Below are positions 33,886 through 42,925 of a DNA stretch of 64,000 bases, piece after piece (within the stretch, counting starts at the first letter, position 1; the number at the start of each line of letters is the position of its first letter). The notes under the pieces are model-generated. The model made no database searches. It worked only from the letters and a program-made list of their open reading frames with translations, and was not told the DNA's origin. The DNA is from Cytophagales bacterium. Its GTDB lineage: Bacteria > Bacteroidota > Bacteroidia > Cytophagales > Microscillaceae. Made by a program: the position numbers and the translations under genes. Where the stretch lies: positions 1 to 64,000 of the forward strand of contig JAAFJG010000009.1 of assembly GCA_013298075.1 (NCBI GenBank). The letters run 5' to 3'.

Positions 33886-34227
33886 AGGGACTAAGTTAAG
33901 TAGAAAATATTATACCCAAAAAAACTCCCTCACCTTTGGGGAGGGCTGGGGTGGGGCATAATTTGACTAAAAAGCCCCACCCTAACCCCAGTGTTGTTAA
34001 GTTCTAATGTTTGTCAGGTAAATTATTTTACAAATCAAAATATAATTTGCCAAATCTATAAGATTTTCAAAAAATTATAGATTTTTTACAGAATATTATA
34101 CAAGTTAATTTCTATTTTATTTGTTAAAAAAAAAGAATTTAACAACACTGACCCTAACCCTCCCCAGCGGTGAGGGAACTAAAAATAAGTTTTTTTGAGT
34201 GGGTAGTTTATTTTTTATATGCTCCCT
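33886..34227. mobile_element. Nested MITE-like element, copy 2
   Basis: It has the same outer ends as 29176-29473 (AGGGACTAAG... and ...GTGGGTAGTTTATTTTTTATATGCTCCCT) in the same orientation. It carries about 40 extra bases (a GTGGGGC...GCCCCAC hairpin) on the left, and the core is reversed. It is non-coding. Confidence 0.7.
33989..34150 (+). mobile_element. 162-bp core with terminal inverted repeats (orientation 2)
   Basis: The core begins CAGTGTTGTTAAGTTCT and ends GAATTTAACAACACTG. Read backwards it matches 29236-29396 throughout, for example GATTTGGCAAATTATATTTTG there against the complementary CAAAATATAATTTGCCAAATC here. Confidence 0.75.
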
Positions 34228-34394
34228 TATACATTCATTTTATATCTTAAATAAAAACAAATTTGAAAAAAATATTTGTCAAAAACAAAAAAATTTTGGA
34301 ATATTCAAAAAAAATTATGCACTTGGAATATCTAAAAAAAATCATAAAAAAAGAAAAAATGCTTAAATTGGTTGCAGTTTGTATTTACTTTTTG

Positions 34395-34402
34395 TATCTT
34401 TG
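34395..34402 (+). promoter_or_regulatory. -7 element TATCTTTG of the Rpn remnant
   Basis: TTG at 34372-34374 lies 20 bases upstream and ATG 34430 lies 27 bases downstream. The same TATCTTTGCA element precedes the intact Rpn array at 41166. It looks intact although the gene behind it is broken. Confidence 0.55.
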
Positions 34403-34429
34403 CAAAGAAAACTTAATTAAGAAAATTTT

Positions 34430-34555
34430 ATGCAATTTGCTGATATGAAAAACGACACCGCCTTTCGTAAAATATTTGGAAACTGAAATTTTGACCTTTT
34501 TTTAAGTGCGGTACTAAAATTAGACTTCGGACAAAAATATGTTAAAAAAAATAAA
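34430..34555 (+). pseudogene. Remnant of an Rpn / PD-(D/E)XK transposase-like gene
   Basis: ATG 34430 opens MQFADMKNDTAFRKIFGN, the typical start of Rpn-family (PF12784) proteins. It then hits TGA at 34484. Beyond the stop the same frame continues NFDLFLSAVLKLDFG, which fits the expected ENKDILISFLNAVLKLE segment. Nothing else of the usual length of about 280 residues remains. It is a different subfamily from the array at 41-43 kb, which starts MSKKLIRFDWAMKKLLR. Confidence 0.65.
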
Positions 34556-34576
34556 AAATGACAAATTTTTTGATAT

Positions 34577-34666
34577 TGTCCCAATCTCGTTGCAAATTTA
34601 TTTTTATGTTCAAAAAAGTATATATAACGATTTTATTTTAAATTTCTTGCAACGGATTGGTGGACA
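34577..34666. repeat. 90-bp imperfect palindrome
   Basis: The left arm TGTCCCAATCTCGTTGCAAATTTA and the right arm TAAATTT..TTGCAACGGATTGGTGGACA pair over about 24 bases with small bulges. A short REP-like fragment, GATAAATCTGGAGG (34672-34685), follows. It is probably a MITE relic. No gene is present here. Confidence 0.6.
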
Positions 34667-34759
34667 TTATTGATAAATCTGGAGGCAGTTTAAACACCTA
34701 TTTTTGAATAGGAATAGCATTTATGTGATTCTAAAAAAATATTTTTCGACCAACAAATC

Positions 34760-35794
34760 TTATTTCTTAATTCCTTTTTTATCCAATGTTCTTTGATAAA
34801 GGCGAGCATTTCTCAAATGTTCACCATAAGTAACGGCAAAATTATGATAACCTGAAAAATCTTCTTTCGCACAAAAGAAAATATAATCGTGTTTTTCAGG
34901 ATTTAAAGTTGCTTTCAACGTATTTTCTGTGGGCATATTGATAGTGCCGGGCGGTAATCCTGCGTATTTATACGTATTATAAGGCGAATCAATTTTTTTA
35001 TGGACATCTAATACACGTTTGATGCTAAAATCTTTGGCAGCAAAAATCAATGTTGGGTCAGCATCTAATTTTATTTTTTTTCGCAATCTATTCAAATAAA
35101 CGCCCGCTACTTTTGGTTTTTCGTCTTGTTTTTGCGTTTCTGCTTGTACGATAGATGCCAAAATCGAGACTTCAATTGGCGTTAATTCTAATTTTTTTGC
35201 TTGTTCTAAACGCTCTTGATTCCAAAATTTTTTATATTCTTTGTGCATTCTCTCTACAAATGTTTCAGGTTTGATATTCCAAAAAACTTGATAAGTATTT
35301 GGTAAAAACATTGCCATAATATTGGTCGTATCAAAACCATATTTTTTAACAAAATTCGGGTCTTTTAATAATTTTTCTAAGTCCTCTTTTTTAAAAGCCA
35401 CTTCTTCTGCTACTCTTTCCGTAAAATCACTCAACAAACGAACATTATTAAAAGTCAATTCGATAGGAGATTGCAAGCCTGCCCGCAACATACGCACAGC
35501 CGCTAAATTACTCATATTTTTTTTAATCACATAACGTCCTGCTTTTACATGTTCTTGATAATTCATTATTTTGGCAACAAAAGCAAAAGATACAATTTCG
35601 TGAATAATTTGTTCTTTTTTTAATATTTCAATCAACTCAGGAAATTTTGTTTTTTCGGGGATAAAAATAGCTGTATCATTTTTACCAAGTTGTAAATTGG
35701 CGGTATAAAATAATTGATACACATAAAAAATAAAAGAAATTCCTGCTAATAATAAACCTGCTACAATAGCAATTTTCCACTGACCTTTGTTCAT
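34760..35794 (-). CDS. mltG: Endolytic murein transglycosylase MltG
   Basis: The 344-residue protein has one N-terminal transmembrane helix (IAIVAGLLLAGISFIFYVY), a LysM-like subdomain, then the YceG/MltG catalytic core. The core shows LPNTYQVFW, ILASIVQAETQKQDEKPKVAGVYLNRL with the catalytic Glu in QAET, LDADPTLIFA, SPYNTYKYAGLPPGTINMP and LNPEKHDYIFF. It cuts nascent glycan strands near the inner membrane and thereby sets strand length. Length and order are those of the family. It appears monocistronic. Confidence 0.95.
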   Translation of the reverse strand: MNKGQWKIAIVAGLLLAGISFIFYVYQLFYTANLQLGKNDTAIFIPEKTKFPELIEILKKEQIIHEIVSFAFVAKIMNYQEHVKAGRYVIKKNMSNLAAVRMLRAGLQSPIELTFNNVRLLSDFTERVAEEVAFKKEDLEKLLKDPNFVKKYGFDTTNIMAMFLPNTYQVFWNIKPETFVERMHKEYKKFWNQERLEQAKKLELTPIEVSILASIVQAETQKQDEKPKVAGVYLNRLRKKIKLDADPTLIFAAKDFSIKRVLDVHKKIDSPYNTYKYAGLPPGTINMPTENTLKATLNPEKHDYIFFCAKEDFSGYHNFAVTYGEHLRNARLYQRTLDKKGIKK

Positions 35795-35977
35795 TTTTCT
35801 AATTGAATATATAAATTTTCCCCAAAATTAGTCTTAAAATATTATTTTTCATAATTTTTTTTAAAAAATATTTTTGAGAAAATATAAATTTATATATTTT
35901 ATGGATAAAAATACAAAAAATTATATCAATAAATTTACATATTCGAAGTTATGATTTTATTTTCAACAAAAAAATAC

Positions 35978-35985
35978 TACCTTTG
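35978..35985 (+). promoter_or_regulatory. -7 element TACCTTTG
   Basis: TACCTTTGCAAC lies 53 bases before the ATG of the lipoprotein gene at 36038. It is the most typical promoter sequence in this part of the window. Confidence 0.6.
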
Positions 35986-36037
35986 CAACTTAATTTATCA
36001 AATTTTTAAGAAATTAAAATAAAAAAAACGAAAAAAT

Positions 36038-37267
36038 ATGTTAAAATATAGCTTTATTTCAGCAACAGCATTGGCTTTGTTATTAAGTCTTAGTTTTTGT
36101 GGCAACCAATCACAAAATAATTCACAAGAAAAAGAAGTAAAAAAAGACGCTAAAAGTGAACAAAAAAACACTTCAAAAAAACCTTCTGACATCAAAACAG
36201 ACCGCAAATTTAATGATTTAGCAAGGTTTATCGCAGGAATGAAACCCGAAGAAGGATGCGTGTATGAAGAATTAACGAAACGAAAAGAATGGATAAATTA
36301 TGCCAAAAATGCTGACGCACAATGGAATAATGTCATTAATATCAAAAGACCAAAATTAATAAAATGGAGAGAAGCCGAACTCGAAAAAGTAACAAAACAA
36401 GGCGGAACTTTATTTTATCCTTTTAGCGGACCTGATTTTTTGCACGCAGGAACTTTCTTTCCCGAAGTAGAAAATATTGTAATGATTGGTTTAGAGCCGA
36501 TAGGAACTTTGCCTGATATTAACAAAATTGCCAAAAGTAATTTGGGTGGATATTTTAATGGTTTGCAAAGAAGTTTAGTGACGATTTTGCAATATAGTTT
36601 TTTCAAAACGATTGATATGAACGTAGATTTGACAGGGCGTGTGGTAAGTTCGATTGATGGAACTTTGCCTGTGATTATGCTTTTTATGGCTCGCACCAAT
36701 CATAAAATATTAAATTATGAAAAAATGGCGTTGAATAAAGAAGGAAGTTTAGTGCCGATAGCAGATTTTAAAGGTGATAAATCAACTTATTATGCGACAA
36801 AAATCGAATATCAAAGAGGAGATAAACCCGAAGAACGCAAAACTTTGTATTATTTGAGTGTCAATCTTTCGAATGATATGTATGAAGGAAAAGGTGGATT
36901 AAATCAAAGAAAAGATTTGAAAACATTCATCGAAACTTTAGATTTTAAAACCGTTTATCTCAAATCTGCGTCTTATTTGATGTATAAACCTTATTTTAGT
37001 GTGATTAAAAATATTATTTTAGATAAAACAAAATATTTGGTGCAAGATGATTCAGGTATGGCTTTCAATAATTTTACGAATGGAAAATGGGACATAACTT
37101 TGTTTGGTGCATACACGGGACCAATTAGTTTGTTTGGAAATTATTGGCAAAATGATATGAATACTGCTTATAAACAAAAAAAATATACGATTAGACCTTT
37201 GCCATTTGGCATTGGTTATCAGTTCAAAGAAGGAACTTCTAATTTGATTTTGGTAGAGAAAAAATAA
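36038..37267 (+). CDS. Lipoprotein of unknown function
   Basis: The 409-residue protein has a lipoprotein signal (ALALLLSLSFC, lipid Cys21), followed by a Q/K/E-rich tether. The globular part is rich in aromatic residues with memorable phrases FYPFSGPDFLHAGTFFPEVENIVMIGLEP, LGGYFNGLQRSLVTILQYSFFKT, and SASYLMYKPYFSVIKNIIL. This looks like a conserved Bacteroidota and Cytophagales envelope family, but I know no function. It has its own promoter. A gene-free stretch of about 620 bases follows. Confidence 0.8.
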   Translation: MLKYSFISATALALLLSLSFCGNQSQNNSQEKEVKKDAKSEQKNTSKKPSDIKTDRKFNDLARFIAGMKPEEGCVYEELTKRKEWINYAKNADAQWNNVINIKRPKLIKWREAELEKVTKQGGTLFYPFSGPDFLHAGTFFPEVENIVMIGLEPIGTLPDINKIAKSNLGGYFNGLQRSLVTILQYSFFKTIDMNVDLTGRVVSSIDGTLPVIMLFMARTNHKILNYEKMALNKEGSLVPIADFKGDKSTYYATKIEYQRGDKPEERKTLYYLSVNLSNDMYEGKGGLNQRKDLKTFIETLDFKTVYLKSASYLMYKPYFSVIKNIILDKTKYLVQDDSGMAFNNFTNGKWDITLFGAYTGPISLFGNYWQNDMNTAYKQKKYTIRPLPFGIGYQFKEGTSNLILVEKK

Positions 37268-37854
37268 AAAGAGGCTAATTACTGAGAAATCCGGAAATCT
37301 TTTTGTAAATAATTATATTTGCTATATTTATAAATTAACAATGTAAAATTTTGTTTAATTATTAAATTTAAAATAAAATTTTGTTTTTATCCTCTATAAT
37401 TATTTATAATAAAAATATAAATTAGATTTTTATATTTAAATTCAAAATAATTATGATAAAATAGATGAAAAAAACATCAAAATCTGTTTTTATAATAGAG
37501 TTTTTTAAATGGTAACCAAAAATTGACAAAAATCATTAAAAATTCGAGAAAAAAGAAAAAAATCCGTATTAATCCGCTAAATCCGTGTTATCTGTGTGCT
37601 AAAATCTCTTTCATTTAAAAAATACTAATGATTGTAACTCCTTCTAAATGTTATAATTTATTGTAAATATTGTGTTTTAAGTATATTTAAGCCATAAATT
37701 AAAGATTTTCGAAGTTTTTAGAATATACAAAAAAAATCAATTTAATAACTTAGTTGTGCAGTTTCCAAAATACAATTCAAAAAAATATTACAAAAGATAT
37801 TTTTATTTTCTACACAAATTTTCTAAGAACTTTTTATTTTTAATAGAATTATCC
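37268..37854. other. Gene-free stretch with degenerate repeats
   Basis: The region holds two things. Around 37561 there is a short run of degenerate AATCCG direct repeats (AATCCGTATTAATCCGCTAAATCCGTG). At 37771-37831 there is a CAATTCAAAAAA ... ACAAATTTTCTAAGAAC tail that resembles the end of the REP-like element but lacks its palindromes. No open reading frame or RNA gene is recognised. Confidence 0.5.
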
Positions 37855-37862
37855 TATATTTG
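37855..37862 (+). promoter_or_regulatory. -7 element TATATTTG
   Basis: TATATTTG overlaps the in-frame TTG at 37860, so translation must begin at ATG 37890, 28 bases downstream. Confidence 0.55.
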
Positions 37863-37889
37863 CCAAAAAATATCAATCAAAATAAAAAA

Positions 37890-40800
37890 ATGCGTCAAAT
37901 ATTATTATTAATTATCTTTTTAGGGATAAACATTACCCTTATCGCACAAACTAAAAAACCACTCTCCCATGAGGTATATGATAGTTGGAATAGTGTTACC
38001 AACCGAAATATTAGCCACGATGGAAAATGGGTTGTCTATAATATCACGCCACAAGAAGGTGATGCTACTATTTATTTGCATAATATTCAAAATGTAAAAA
38101 GTGTCCCTAAAATGTTTGCCAGAGGCGAACAAGCACGATTTACAGAAGATAATCGCTTTTTGATTTTTAGAATTAAACCAAATTTGGATACGCTCAAAAA
38201 TCAAAAAAGAAGAAAAATCAAAGAATCAAAATTACCCAAAGATTCTTTAGGAATTTATGATTTACAAAAAGATACTTTGATAAAAATTGAAAATATTAAA
38301 TCTTTCCAAACTCCTCGAAAAGCAGGAAATTTTGTTGCCTTTTTATTAGAAGAAACAGAAGAAAAGAAAAAAGAAGAAAAAAAAGATTCTTCTAAAACTA
38401 TCAATCCAAAAAAAGATGATAAAAAAATCACTCCAAAAAAAGATGATAAAACCAAAGATAAACCTAAAAAAGATAAGGATAAAAATAAAGGCAAAGATAA
38501 GGATAAAATCAAAGATAAAATTATCAAACCAATTAAAAATGATTCTTTGAGCAAAGATTCTGTGGCTCTTGATATTCCAGAAGATACTTTGGTTATTTTG
38601 TCTGAAACAGATAAATTAAAAAAAGAAATCGAAACATTGAAGGCTTTCAAATCAAAAATTGAAAAAGAAAAAATTGACGCAGACAATAAAAAGAAAGATA
38701 AATCTGCCAAAAAATCACCCAAAAAAGAAAGCAAAGAAAATGGCACAAAACTCGTTTTACGCAATTTAACGACCGCCAAACAAGATACTTTTTTGTTTGT
38801 AACGGCTTATAATTTTGATAAAAAAGGTACAAAATTGGCTTTTGTCAGCACAGGAAATGATTCTACGTTTAAAGCGGGAATTTATATCTATGATTTAACA
38901 AAAAATAATTTACAACATATTTTAAATAAAGCAGGAAAATTCAAAAATCTTTCTTTTGATGAAGAAGGAACGCAATTTTCTTTTATTGGTGATATAGATA
39001 CAACCAAAAAAAGCGAAAAACTACAATTCAAATTTTATTCTTTGTATTATTGGGCTGAAAAACAAAAAGAAGCAACTATTTTAGCAGAAAAATTAACCAA
39101 AGAAATTCCTTTGGGATATATGATTGCTGATGATAATAATATAGATTTTTCTAAAAATGGAGAGAAAATATTTTTTAATATCGAGCCAATTCCATTAGAA
39201 AGAGATACGACTTTATTGCCCGATGAAATTGTAAATGTGGATATTTGGCATTGGCAAAACCAAAAATTACCTACCCAACAAACCGTAGAATTAAAAGATG
39301 ATAATAATAACAATTCTTTGGCGATTGTTTATCCAAAAACAAAAAAAATTATTGCTTTTGCGGATATGGATAATGTACGCAACGCACCCGAAGGCAACAA
39401 CGAATATGCGTTAGGAATAGTTACAAGCCCATATCAAAAAAATTCTTCTTGGGAAGGTTATCCTGAAAAATGTGATATTTATGCCTTGAATACCAAAGAT
39501 GGTAAACGAAAAAAAATAAAAGAAGGCATCAAAGCCAATCCTTCGATTTCTACTTTTGGGGAATATATTCTTTGGTATCACAATCAAGATTCGACTTGGT
39601 ATGCTTATTCTTTTAAAAGTGATAAAATAAATATTTTGAATAAAACCTACAAAAAGTTTTATGAAGAATTGAATGATGTGCCTGATAGTCCAAGCAATTA
39701 TGGCATCACAGGTTGGGTAGAAAATGACGAAGGTTTGGTCGTAAATGATAGATATGATTTGTGGCTTTTGGACGTAGAAGGCAAAAATAATCCAACTCGA
39801 TTGACTACCAATGGCAGAGAACAAAAAATTACGTATAGAAATGTACGCCTTGACGAAGACCAACGTTTTTTGAAAAAAGGACAAAATTGGCTTTTATATG
39901 CGGTAGATAACGAATCGAAACAAGAAGGATATTTTAGTTATATAGGTTTAAACAAAGAAAATCCACGAAAATTATTGTTAGATGATTATAGATTTTCCGT
40001 TCCTCGAAAAGCAAAAAATGCAGAAAGATATATTTTCACCAGAGAAAAATTTACAGATTGTCCTGATTTGTATTTTTCTGATAATCAATTTACAAAAATA
40101 AATAAATTGAGCAATGCCAATCCTCAACAAAGTAAATATTTTTGGGGAAGTGTTGAATTAGTAAAATGGACTTCGACCACAGGCGAGGAATTGCAAGGAC
40201 TTTTATATAAACCTGAAGGTTTTGATGCAGGCAAAAAATATCCGATGATTGTGTATTATTACGAAAGACATAGCGATGATTTACACGATTATGTTACGCC
40301 TACGCCAAGTCCTTCTACTATTCGTGCCTCGATGTTTACCTCGAATGGATATTTAGTTTTTATGCCTGATATTCCTTATAAAGCAGCCGAGCCGGGCGAA
40401 AGTGCTTATAATGCCATTATGTCAGGAGTTGCGTCTCTGTTGCATCAAGGATTTGTGGATAAAGATAAAATGGGTTTGCAAGGACAAAGTTGGGGCGGTT
40501 ATCAAACGGCTTATATGATTACAAGAACGGATTTGTTTGCGTGTGCGATGGCGGGCGCACCTGTGGCAAATATGACCAGTGCGTATGGTGGGATTCGTTA
40601 TGGCACAGGCATTAGTCGTATTTTTCAATACGAAAAAGGGCAAAGCAGAATTGGGGCAAATTTATGGGAAAAACCAAATGCGTATTTACAAAATTCTCCT
40701 TTATTTCATTTAGATAAAGTAAAAACTCCTTTATTGATTATGCACAACGACAAAGATGGAGCGGTGCCATTTACGCAAGGAATTGAACTTTTTATGGGTT

Positions 40801-41006
40801 TAAAACGTTTACAACAACCTGTTTGGTTATTGAATTATAATGAAGAAGACCATAATTTGATACAAAGAAAAAATCGTAAAGATTTATCTGTTCGTATGCA
40901 CCAATTTTTTGATTATTATCTTAAATTCGAAAAACCTGCCAAATGGCTCAAAGAAGGTTTGCCTATCATCGAAAAAGGTATCAAAAAAAGATATGAAACT
41001 GATTAG
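37890..41006 (+). CDS. S9 family prolyl oligopeptidase-like serine peptidase
   Basis: The 1038-residue secreted peptidase has a signal ending at LIAQ. A large beta-propeller N-terminal part and a C-terminal alpha/beta hydrolase domain follow. The triad is Ser867 in GQSWGGY, an Asp in HNDKDGAV (954 or 956), and His988 in EDHNL. Family members cleave peptides at the gate of the propeller. It is longer than usual because of a lysine/aspartate/serine-rich insertion (about residues 150-290, KKDDKTKDKPKKDKDK-type) within the propeller. An imperfect terminator hairpin at 41031-41074 follows. Confidence 0.9.
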   Translation: MRQILLLIIFLGINITLIAQTKKPLSHEVYDSWNSVTNRNISHDGKWVVYNITPQEGDATIYLHNIQNVKSVPKMFARGEQARFTEDNRFLIFRIKPNLDTLKNQKRRKIKESKLPKDSLGIYDLQKDTLIKIENIKSFQTPRKAGNFVAFLLEETEEKKKEEKKDSSKTINPKKDDKKITPKKDDKTKDKPKKDKDKNKGKDKDKIKDKIIKPIKNDSLSKDSVALDIPEDTLVILSETDKLKKEIETLKAFKSKIEKEKIDADNKKKDKSAKKSPKKESKENGTKLVLRNLTTAKQDTFLFVTAYNFDKKGTKLAFVSTGNDSTFKAGIYIYDLTKNNLQHILNKAGKFKNLSFDEEGTQFSFIGDIDTTKKSEKLQFKFYSLYYWAEKQKEATILAEKLTKEIPLGYMIADDNNIDFSKNGEKIFFNIEPIPLERDTTLLPDEIVNVDIWHWQNQKLPTQQTVELKDDNNNNSLAIVYPKTKKIIAFADMDNVRNAPEGNNEYALGIVTSPYQKNSSWEGYPEKCDIYALNTKDGKRKKIKEGIKANPSISTFGEYILWYHNQDSTWYAYSFKSDKINILNKTYKKFYEELNDVPDSPSNYGITGWVENDEGLVVNDRYDLWLLDVEGKNNPTRLTTNGREQKITYRNVRLDEDQRFLKKGQNWLLYAVDNESKQEGYFSYIGLNKENPRKLLLDDYRFSVPRKAKNAERYIFTREKFTDCPDLYFSDNQFTKINKLSNANPQQSKYFWGSVELVKWTSTTGEELQGLLYKPEGFDAGKKYPMIVYYYERHSDDLHDYVTPTPSPSTIRASMFTSNGYLVFMPDIPYKAAEPGESAYNAIMSGVASLLHQGFVDKDKMGLQGQSWGGYQTAYMITRTDLFACAMAGAPVANMTSAYGGIRYGTGISRIFQYEKGQSRIGANLWEKPNAYLQNSPLFHLDKVKTPLLIMHNDKDGAVPFTQGIELFMGLKRLQQPVWLLNYNEEDHNLIQRKNRKDLSVRMHQFFDYYLKFEKPAKWLKEGLPIIEKGIKKRYETD

Positions 41007-41030
41007 ATTTTAAGTTTTTTTTAAATTTTA

Positions 41031-41074
41031 TTTTTCAGAAATTTAGTTTTTAATTGGCTAAATTTCTGAAAAAT
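41031..41074 (+). terminator. Terminator hairpin
   Basis: TTTTTCAGAAATTTAG and CTAAATTTCTGAAAAA form a perfect 16-bp stem with an 11-base loop, followed by TATTTTGGTTTTT. It ends the S9 peptidase transcript. Confidence 0.7.
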
Positions 41075-41165
41075 ATTTTGGTTTTTAGGATATTTATTTC
41101 ACTCAGTGTTTTTACTCTTGGTAAACATTTATTGAATTTTTAAAGGATAATTCCTTACCTTTTTG

Positions 41166-41173
41166 TATCTTTG
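41166..41173 (+). promoter_or_regulatory. -7 element TATCTTTG of the Rpn array
   Basis: TATCTTTGCAC lies 24 bases before ATG 41198. No matching element is seen between the three genes of the array, whose spacers are six bases, so all three are probably read from here. Confidence 0.6.
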
Positions 41174-41197
41174 CACAAAATATATAAATAAAAATAT

Positions 41198-42055
41198 ATG
41201 AGCAAAAAACTAATTCGTTTTGACTGGGCAATGAAAAAATTGCTACGCCACAAAGCTAACTTCGATATTTTGGAAGGGTTTTTATCAGAGTTACTTCGTT
41301 TTGATGTAACGATTGAAAGTATTTTGGAAAGTGAAGGCAATAAACAAGATGAGTACGATAAATACAATCGAGTAGATATTTTGGTAAAAAGCCAAAACGG
41401 TGAATTGATGTTAGTCGAAGTTCAGAATGACTCCGAAGTAGATTACTTTCAACGTATGTTATATGGCGTTTCCAAATTAGTAACTGAATACATCAAAGAG
41501 GGCGAACTTTATGGAACAATCAAAAAAATTTATTCTATCAATATTGTTTATTTTGGCTTAGGACAAGGCAAAGACTATGTTTATGAATATAGAGGAGAGT
41601 TTATAGGCTTGCATACAAACGATATTTTGCTACCCACTATTTTGCAAAATCAAAGTTATAAAGCAGAAAAAATATCAGATATTTTTCCGAAATATTATTT
41701 ATTGAAAGTGAATAACTTTGATAAAGTAGCGGAAGATACGCTCGATGAATGGGTTTATTTTCTAAAAAATAGCGAAGTAAAAGATAATTTCAAAGCAAAA
41801 GGTTTAGATAAAGCAATAGAAAAGTTGCGTTATGAAAATTTGACAGACGAAGAAAAAAAAATGTATGACCGTTCTCAAGAAAATAGACGCATTGAAATGA
41901 GTGTCGAATATACAGCTATAATTGAAGCCAAACATGAACTTTCAATTAAAATGGCTAAAAAAGCAATCAAAAAAGGTTTTGACAACGAAACCATCGCAGA
42001 TTTAACTGATTTAAGCATTGAACATATACAGCAGTTACGTAACGAAAAAATATAA
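41198..42055 (+). CDS. Rpn-family PD-(D/E)XK nuclease/putative transposase, array copy 1
   Basis: The 285-residue protein belongs to the Rpn recombination-promoting nuclease group (PF12784). The core shows VDILVKSQNGELMLVEVQND, where the Asp and the E-x-Q form the metal-dependent nuclease site, then YFQRMLYGVSKLVTEYI and KIYSINIVYFGL. The last 50 residues (EAKHELSIKMAKKAIKKGFDNETIADLTDLSIEHIQQLR) form the helix-turn-helix-like tail. E. coli RpnA relatives cut DNA and stimulate recA-independent recombination. Only six bases separate it from copy 2, and the 864-bp unit repeats exactly three times. Confidence 0.85.
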   Translation: MSKKLIRFDWAMKKLLRHKANFDILEGFLSELLRFDVTIESILESEGNKQDEYDKYNRVDILVKSQNGELMLVEVQNDSEVDYFQRMLYGVSKLVTEYIKEGELYGTIKKIYSINIVYFGLGQGKDYVYEYRGEFIGLHTNDILLPTILQNQSYKAEKISDIFPKYYLLKVNNFDKVAEDTLDEWVYFLKNSEVKDNFKAKGLDKAIEKLRYENLTDEEKKMYDRSQENRRIEMSVEYTAIIEAKHELSIKMAKKAIKKGFDNETIADLTDLSIEHIQQLRNEKI

Positions 42056-42061
42056 TTTAAT

Positions 42062-42919
42062 ATGAGCAAAAAACTAATTCGTTTTGACTGGGCAATGAAA
42101 AAATTGCTACGCCACAAAGCCAACTTTGATATTTTGGAAGGCTTTTTATCAGAATTACTTCGTTTTGATGTAACGATTGAAAGCATTTTAGAAAGCGAAG
42201 GCAACAAACAAGATGAGTATGATAAATACAATCGAGTAGATATTTTAGTAAAAAGCCAAAACGGTGAATTGATGTTAGTCGAAGTTCAGAATGACTCCGA
42301 AGTAGATTACTTTCAACGTATGTTATATGGTGTCTCGAAATTAGTAACTGAATACATCAAAGAAGGTGAACTTTACGGAACAATCAAAAAAATTTATTCT
42401 GTCAATATTGTTTATTTTGGCTTAGGACAAGGCAAAGACTATGTTTATGAATACAGAGGAGAGTTTGTAGGCTTACATACAAACGATATTTTGCTACCTA
42501 CTATTCTGCAAAATCAAAGTTATAAAGCAGAAAAAATATCTGATATTTTTCCGAAATATTATTTATTGAAAGTGAATAACTTCGATAAAGTAGCCGAAGA
42601 CACGCTTGATGAGTGGGTTTATTTCCTGAAAAATAGCGAAGTAAAAGATAATTTCAAAGCAAAAGGTTTAGATAAAGCAATAGAAAAATTGCGTTATGAA
42701 AATTTGACAGATGAAGAAAAAAAGATGTACGACCGTTCTCAAGAAAATAGACGCATTGAAATGAGTGTGGAATATACAGCCAAAATTGAAGCCGAACATG
42801 CACATAATATTAAAATTGCAAAAAAAATGATTTTAGCAGGTTCGGAAAATAATTTTATTGTCCAAATTACAGGCTTAACCAATAAACATATAGAGCAACT
42901 TCGTAACGAAAAAATATAA
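42062..42919 (+). CDS. Rpn-family PD-(D/E)XK nuclease/putative transposase, array copy 2
   Basis: The body is the same 285-residue protein as copy 1, with two conservative changes (S/V at KIYSVN and I/V at EFVGLH). The nuclease residues in RVDILVKS...VEVQ are intact. The C-terminal tail is quite different: EAEHAHNIKIAKKMILAGSENNFIVQITGLTNKHIEQLR. DNA changes in the body are mostly silent third-position substitutions, while the tail diverges at many non-silent positions. This suggests exchange or selection acting on the tail. Six bases separate it from copy 3. Confidence 0.85.
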   Translation: MSKKLIRFDWAMKKLLRHKANFDILEGFLSELLRFDVTIESILESEGNKQDEYDKYNRVDILVKSQNGELMLVEVQNDSEVDYFQRMLYGVSKLVTEYIKEGELYGTIKKIYSVNIVYFGLGQGKDYVYEYRGEFVGLHTNDILLPTILQNQSYKAEKISDIFPKYYLLKVNNFDKVAEDTLDEWVYFLKNSEVKDNFKAKGLDKAIEKLRYENLTDEEKKMYDRSQENRRIEMSVEYTAKIEAEHAHNIKIAKKMILAGSENNFIVQITGLTNKHIEQLRNEKI

Positions 42920-42925
42920 TTTAAT

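Noticed and set aside
34263-34448. 61-codon lysine-rich frame before the Rpn remnant
   Set aside because: Low-complexity sequence without promoter or homology. It contains the promoter of the remnant.
29492-34759. CRISPR array or tRNA gene in the repeat-rich region
   Set aside because: No regularly spaced repeats and no cloverleaf-like sequence were found. The repeats are two large element copies plus palindromes.
38255-38779. 174-codon minus-strand frame inside the S9 peptidase
   Set aside because: It is the antisense of the KD-rich insertion, where AAA/GAT-rich codons produce long open frames by composition alone.
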